Below are positions 63,302 through 64,000 of a stretch of DNA of 64,000 bases, one piece after another. The number at the start of each line of letters is the position of its first letter. The first letter of the stretch is position 1. Position numbers and translations under genes: made by a program. Source of the stretch: a virus; IMG/VR virus record IMGVR_UViG_3300050821_018287, positions 28,258-92,257 of that record. One strand, given 5' to 3'. The notes beneath the pieces were generated by a model. It did no database searches and was not told the origin of the DNA. It saw only the letters and a program-made list of their open reading frames with translations.

Positions 63302-64000
63302 CTACAACAGGTCCAGCACCTTCTGTGCGGTCGCGATCGTCAGCTCCCGGTTTGCGTCCGTCGTCTGCGTCGGGTTTCTCATCACAATGATGCACTCGCG
63401 GAGGGCGGAGTGGACCTGACCGATCGTTGCGTTGGTCCGGCGGAAGGTCTCGGAGCGCCCTTCAACGTGGATGCGCCCCGCGTCGCCGTGCGCCTCCTCG
63501 AAGCCGGGGGTGTGGATGGTCGTCAGTGCGTGCTTCAGAGCCGCGACGCGGAGCGCGTCGGTGGGCTGGGAGAGGGCCATGCTGCACGCGATGAGCTGCG
63601 CGCGCACCCCGCTCAACGTCTTCGTCATGTTAGTCACCTGCTCCCGGAGGGTGTCGATCTCGTTCATCATCCGGTCGCGCTCACCCGCCGCGGCTTCCGC
63701 CTCCTTCGAAGGAGCGTTGTAGCCGGGGACCTTCAGCTCAACCGCGCCCGGGGGCAGACCGCCTTCGACCTTCTGGAGGGTGAGCTGGATCCGTCCGTCG
63801 TACTTCTTCGCTTCGATCTCCGAGTCCACCTCATCGCGCCAGCTAGGGTGAGCCCGCTCGGTGTCGCCCAGGACCGCGTGACCGATCGGATGGGTGATCT
63901 TCCCATCAGCGACGACGCCCCAACGGTGGAGCGTCGCGAAGAGGTGCGCGTTGATGTCACTCCCGTGGACCGCGCCGATCCCGAGGGCTTCTTGCTGCCG
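63302..64000 (-). CDS. Unknown protein, N-terminus outside window
   Basis: The frame is open to the window edge; at least 232 residues with no start inside the window needed (GTG 63829 is internal). Upstream part contains ALGIGAVHGSDINAHLFATL, then GVVADGKITHPIGHAVLGDT; the downstream part is a coiled coil (ERDRMMNEIDTLREQVTNMT) and a helical end. Precedes the MoxR gene; possibly part of that unit. Family unknown. Confidence 0.55.
   Translation of the reverse strand, partial: RQQEALGIGAVHGSDINAHLFATLHRWGVVADGKITHPIGHAVLGDTERAHPSWRDEVDSEIEAKKYDGRIQLTLQKVEGGLPPGAVELKVPGYNAPSKEAEAAAGERDRMMNEIDTLREQVTNMTKTLSGVRAQLIACSMALSQPTDALRVAALKHALTTIHTPGFEEAHGDAGRIHVEGRSETFRRTNATIGQVHSALRECIIVMRNPTQTTDANRELTIATAQKVLDLL

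Noticed and set aside
1-64000. Genome-wide amber recoding
   Set aside because: TAG ends many genes at sites where overlap and context show a true stop (for example 25569, 43376, 14446), so the amber in the array gene is local.
1-64000. tRNA genes
   Set aside because: No gap in the gene map larger than about 180 bases, and no cloverleaf seen in the gaps that were read; no search tool was available.

Overview
This window is the interior of a tailed double-stranded DNA bacteriophage genome (Caudoviricetes) from a GC-rich host. Every supported gene, about 115 of them, lies on the minus strand, so transcription runs from position 64000 towards 1. Genes are packed with almost no spacing. Most neighbours overlap by 4 bases (ATGA, GTGA or TTGA), and starts were mostly chosen on that basis. 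The evidence for a phage is direct: large terminase, portal, head-morphogenesis protein, scaffold and major capsid protein, together with a full phage replication set. No tape measure, lysin, integrase, tRNA or CRISPR array was recognised, and the tail genes presumably continue below position 1. The host is not identifiable from the sequence. High GC, a lipoprotein signal and Sec-type signal peptides suggest a GC-rich, probably Gram-negative, bacterium.

Layout in transcription order. (a) 64000-57 kb: an accessory block with a MoxR-type AAA+ ATPase, a VWA/metallopeptidase partner, a conserved companion and a phage sigma factor. Four intergenic gaps carry the same two-hairpin leader. (b) 57-51.8 kb: ParB-like protein, HTH regulators, a UvsW-like helicase, small Cys-rich proteins, and a small protein that copies the N-terminal arm of the major capsid protein. 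(c) 51.6-39.7 kb: replication and recombination. A lambda-O-like initiator carries iterons inside its own gene, followed by a DnaB-like helicase, primase, UDG-exonuclease-polymerase fusion, HU-like protein, SSB, a DGQHR protein and an SbcD-like nuclease. (d) 39.7-30.2 kb: nucleotide and DNA-modification genes, with dTMP kinase, radical SAM enzyme, SbcC-like ATPase, ParB-like protein, TET/JBP-like dioxygenase, a putative hypermodification protein, an HNH nuclease, a P-loop kinase and a Dam-type adenine methyltransferase. (e) 30.2-25.2 kb: fifteen consecutive small genes of a paralogous family, one interrupted by an in-frame amber codon. (f) 25.2-1: packaging and virion genes from a putative small terminase through TerL, portal, secreted or fibre-like proteins, head morphogenesis, scaffold and capsid to head-tail joining proteins.

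How it fits together: the initiator and iterons start replication, the phage's own helicase, primase, polymerase and SSB copy the DNA, and the SbcCD and UvsW-like proteins handle recombination. The TET/JBP enzyme, kinase, radical SAM and partner proteins probably install a complex modified base after synthesis. The sigma factor is a candidate switch to middle or late transcription. The packaging and head genes form the late operon. The most unusual features are the paralog array, the capsid-arm mimic, the covarying two-hairpin leaders and the hypermodification cluster.
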